This document shows, piece by piece, positions 62,386 to 64,000 of a DNA stretch of 64,000 nucleotides (positions within the stretch are counted from its first letter, which is position 1; the number at the start of each line of letters is the position of its first letter). The notes under the pieces are model-generated. The model was not told where the DNA came from. It saw nothing but the letters and a program-made list of their open reading frames with translations, and searched no databases. Source of the stretch: Parabacteroides hominis. GTDB taxonomy: Bacteria; Bacteroidota; Bacteroidia; Bacteroidales; Tannerellaceae. The stretch spans positions 27,123 through 91,122 of the forward strand of contig NZ_JACOOJ010000021.1 in assembly GCF_014287585.1 (NCBI RefSeq), given 5' to 3'. The translations under genes and the position numbers were made by a program.

Positions 62386-63254
62386 GCCTTGTGAAACGAT
62401 GGATTAACATATTACTGAACCTATTTCTCGCTTTGGTGAGCCTGGTTGCCCTTTGGATTTTCTCGCAAGTCTTCCTCCTCGCCTCCTTCCGCATCCCCAG
62501 CGACTCGATGGAGCCGGAGCTGGTCGAAGGGGATTTCGTGGCGGTTTGGAAACCGACGCTCGGCGCACGGCTGTTCAACCTCAACGCGACGCTGCGACTG
62601 GAGCAGACCGAGATTCACCGCGTGCCGGGGCTTCGGGGAGTGAGGCGGGGCGACGTGCTGGTCTTCAACTTCCCGCATCCGAACGGCTGGGACAAGATCG
62701 AGATGCACATCCTGAAATATTACATCAAACGGTGTATCGGCTTGCCGGGCGACACACTTTCCATCCGGAACGGAATGTTCCGGGTCAGCGGAGCCGACAC
62801 GCCATTAGGGAATCTTGATTCACAACGCAGGATCGGGCAGACGTTGCCGGGAGAATTTCCGGACGGCATCTATAACAGTTTCCCGTTCGACTCCATCGCC
62901 AATTGGAACATCCGGGATTTCGGGCCGATCTATATCCCGAAAACAGGTGACTGCTTGACTATGAACCGGGGGAATTATATCTTATACCGCAAACTGATCG
63001 AGTGGGAGCAAAAAGGGAAATTAGAATATAAAGATTCAACTGTTTTCCTTAATGCCAAACCAATAAAAGACTACTGTTTTCTGAAAAACTATTATTTCGT
63101 GGCCGGCGACAAAGGCATGAACTCGCAGGATTCCCGTTATTGGGGCTTGTTGCCGGAAGAATATATCGTCGGCAAGGCGGCATTTATCTGGAAGTCGGTC
63201 GACCCGTACACCCGCAAGTTCCGATGGGATCGGTTCATGAAAAAGATTAGATAA
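62382..63254 (+). CDS. lepB: signal peptidase I (S26 family)
   Basis: 290 residues from TTG 62382, which overlaps the previous stop (TTGA); GTG 62391 (VKRWINILL) is the alternative, and no ATG fits. One N-terminal membrane anchor, then FRIPSDSMEPEL with catalytic Ser42 and YYIKRCIGLPGDTL with catalytic Lys116; box E is GDKGMNSQDSRYWG. Active-site residues are intact. The first 350 bases are strikingly GC-rich against the AT-rich genes upstream. As the last enzyme of the peptide cassette it may be a dedicated processing peptidase rather than the housekeeping one; the housekeeping copy is not in view. Confidence 0.88.
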   Translation: MSLVKRWINILLNLFLALVSLVALWIFSQVFLLASFRIPSDSMEPELVEGDFVAVWKPTLGARLFNLNATLRLEQTEIHRVPGLRGVRRGDVLVFNFPHPNGWDKIEMHILKYYIKRCIGLPGDTLSIRNGMFRVSGADTPLGNLDSQRRIGQTLPGEFPDGIYNSFPFDSIANWNIRDFGPIYIPKTGDCLTMNRGNYILYRKLIEWEQKGKLEYKDSTVFLNAKPIKDYCFLKNYYFVAGDKGMNSQDSRYWGLLPEEYIVGKAAFIWKSVDPYTRKFRWDRFMKKIR

Positions 63255-63288
63255 AAACAGACTGGCATGGAAATAAAAATACATAAGC

Positions 63289-64000
63289 ATGAAATTGGAA
63301 TTGCATAGGCATGGGATCCGGACTACACTGGCATCCGTTTTCGGGGCGATGCTGCTCGCCACGCCGCTCGTCGGCGATAGCGGATTGACGAACGGCATTG
63401 TGATGGGAAAAGTCTTCTGGTTCCACCTGTCGATGTCGCTGATGGCAATCGGGACGGTTGTGACGGCATGGTTCGGCGGGAGGAAAAGCATTCCGTTTGC
63501 ATTGCCGGACGGATTGTTGCTCTTGTTTGCCGGGATCACGCTCGCGACATACGACTGGCAGCTCGATCCCGAACCGGGGAAACTGCTTTTCGGCGGACAG
63601 TTGTTCGTATTATGGTTCCTGTTGCGCTATTGGCTGGCAGAGGCCCCTTTCTTGAAATTCTTCTTTCTGTTCGTCGGAATGCTCACCGGACTGGTCGAAG
63701 CCGTTTGGGGAATGCAGCAATTGCATGGCTATGCCTATTCCAACCATTCGCTTTTCCGGCTGACGGGCTCTTTCTTTAATCCGGGGCCTTACTGCGGGTA
63801 CTTAGCGGCCGTGCTGCCGGTTTGCCTGTGGGCGGCTTTGAAATTTCAAAAGGGGATGCACTATTTTGCCTGGATATGCGCCGGAGCTATCCTGATTGTT
63901 TTGCCTGCCGGAATGAGCCGGTCGGCGTGGATGGCGGCGGTTGTGGCTTGCGGATGGGTGTATTGGACGGAACGGATCGGATGGGAGAAGGCGAAAGCTG
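63289..64000 (+). CDS. O-antigen ligase / Wzy-like membrane protein, N-terminal part
   Basis: The reading frame opens at ATG 63289 and runs off the end of the window (237 codons visible). It encodes successive hydrophobic segments (LLLLFAGITLATYDW, LFVLWFLLRYWL, FFFLFVGMLTGLVEAVWG, WICAGAILIVLPAG) with the loop TGSFFNPGPYCGYLAAVLP and later GMSRSAWMA, typical of the WaaL/Wzy/PglL superfamily that transfers glycans to lipid A or to proteins. In this phylum the family often carries a C-terminal TPR domain; not visible here. It starts 34 bp after the signal peptidase gene and is probably in the same operon. Confidence 0.78.
   Translation, partial: MKLELHRHGIRTTLASVFGAMLLATPLVGDSGLTNGIVMGKVFWFHLSMSLMAIGTVVTAWFGGRKSIPFALPDGLLLLFAGITLATYDWQLDPEPGKLLFGGQLFVLWFLLRYWLAEAPFLKFFFLFVGMLTGLVEAVWGMQQLHGYAYSNHSLFRLTGSFFNPGPYCGYLAAVLPVCLWAALKFQKGMHYFAWICAGAILIVLPAGMSRSAWMAAVVACGWVYWTERIGWEKAKA

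Overview
The window is a Bacteroidales chromosome, most likely Parabacteroides or a close relative. The signs are a SusC/SusD pair, STN-type TonB receptors run by ECF sigma/FecR pairs, many lipoproteins ending their signal peptide in Cys, DUF4249 and six-bladed beta-propeller lipoproteins, and repeated promoters of the Bacteroidetes primary-sigma type (TTTG, 19-21 bp, TAnnTTTG). No tRNA, rRNA, CRISPR array or phage is visible. Calls rest on reading motifs; no database search was run.

Layout. 1-7.8 kb: AT-rich glycan operon with the end of a SusC receptor, SusD, a DHDPS/N-acetylneuraminate-lyase-family aldolase, two sialidases and an S-type sulfatase; it looks built to harvest sialylated, sulfated host glycans. 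7.9-10.9 kb: GC-richer dipeptidyl-peptidase IV-like enzyme and NudC. 11-17 kb: a lone LolD/MacB-type ATPase behind a near-perfect sigma-54 promoter and a four-unit 21-bp repeat array, then three periplasmic proteins (two thioredoxin-like, one fused to a formylglycine-generating-enzyme-like domain). 17-22.4 kb: membrane acyltransferase, S9 peptidase, a toxin-antitoxin pair with a frameshifted MazF-like toxin, and a histidine kinase. 22.5-29 kb: five secreted propeller-type proteins, lying between that kinase and a response regulator. 30-32.6 kb: a lone MacB/FtsX-type permease. 32.6-37 kb: transaldolase, an ECF sigma with an anti-sigma/beta-barrel fusion, a secreted protein of unknown function and an EEP-family hydrolase. 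37-46.8 kb: an ECF sigma/FecR/STN-TonB regulon with two TonB-DUF4249 pairs and two near-identical 28-bp predicted ECF promoters. 47-51 kb: trpS, a voltage-gated-type potassium channel and an AAA/PD-(D/E)XK protein with a decayed copy at 55.2 kb.

51-64 kb is the most unusual part: propeller proteins, a membrane-anchored winged-helix regulator, two 76-residue peptides carrying an N(V/I)EALA motif at the same residues, a thioredoxin-fold/DUF1573 lipoprotein, a transglutaminase-fold lipoprotein, an S26 signal peptidase and an O-antigen-ligase-like membrane protein. I read this as a cassette for making, processing and perhaps modifying small exported Cys-containing peptides, switched by its own envelope-spanning regulator. 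The parts are recognisable families; how they work together is inference.
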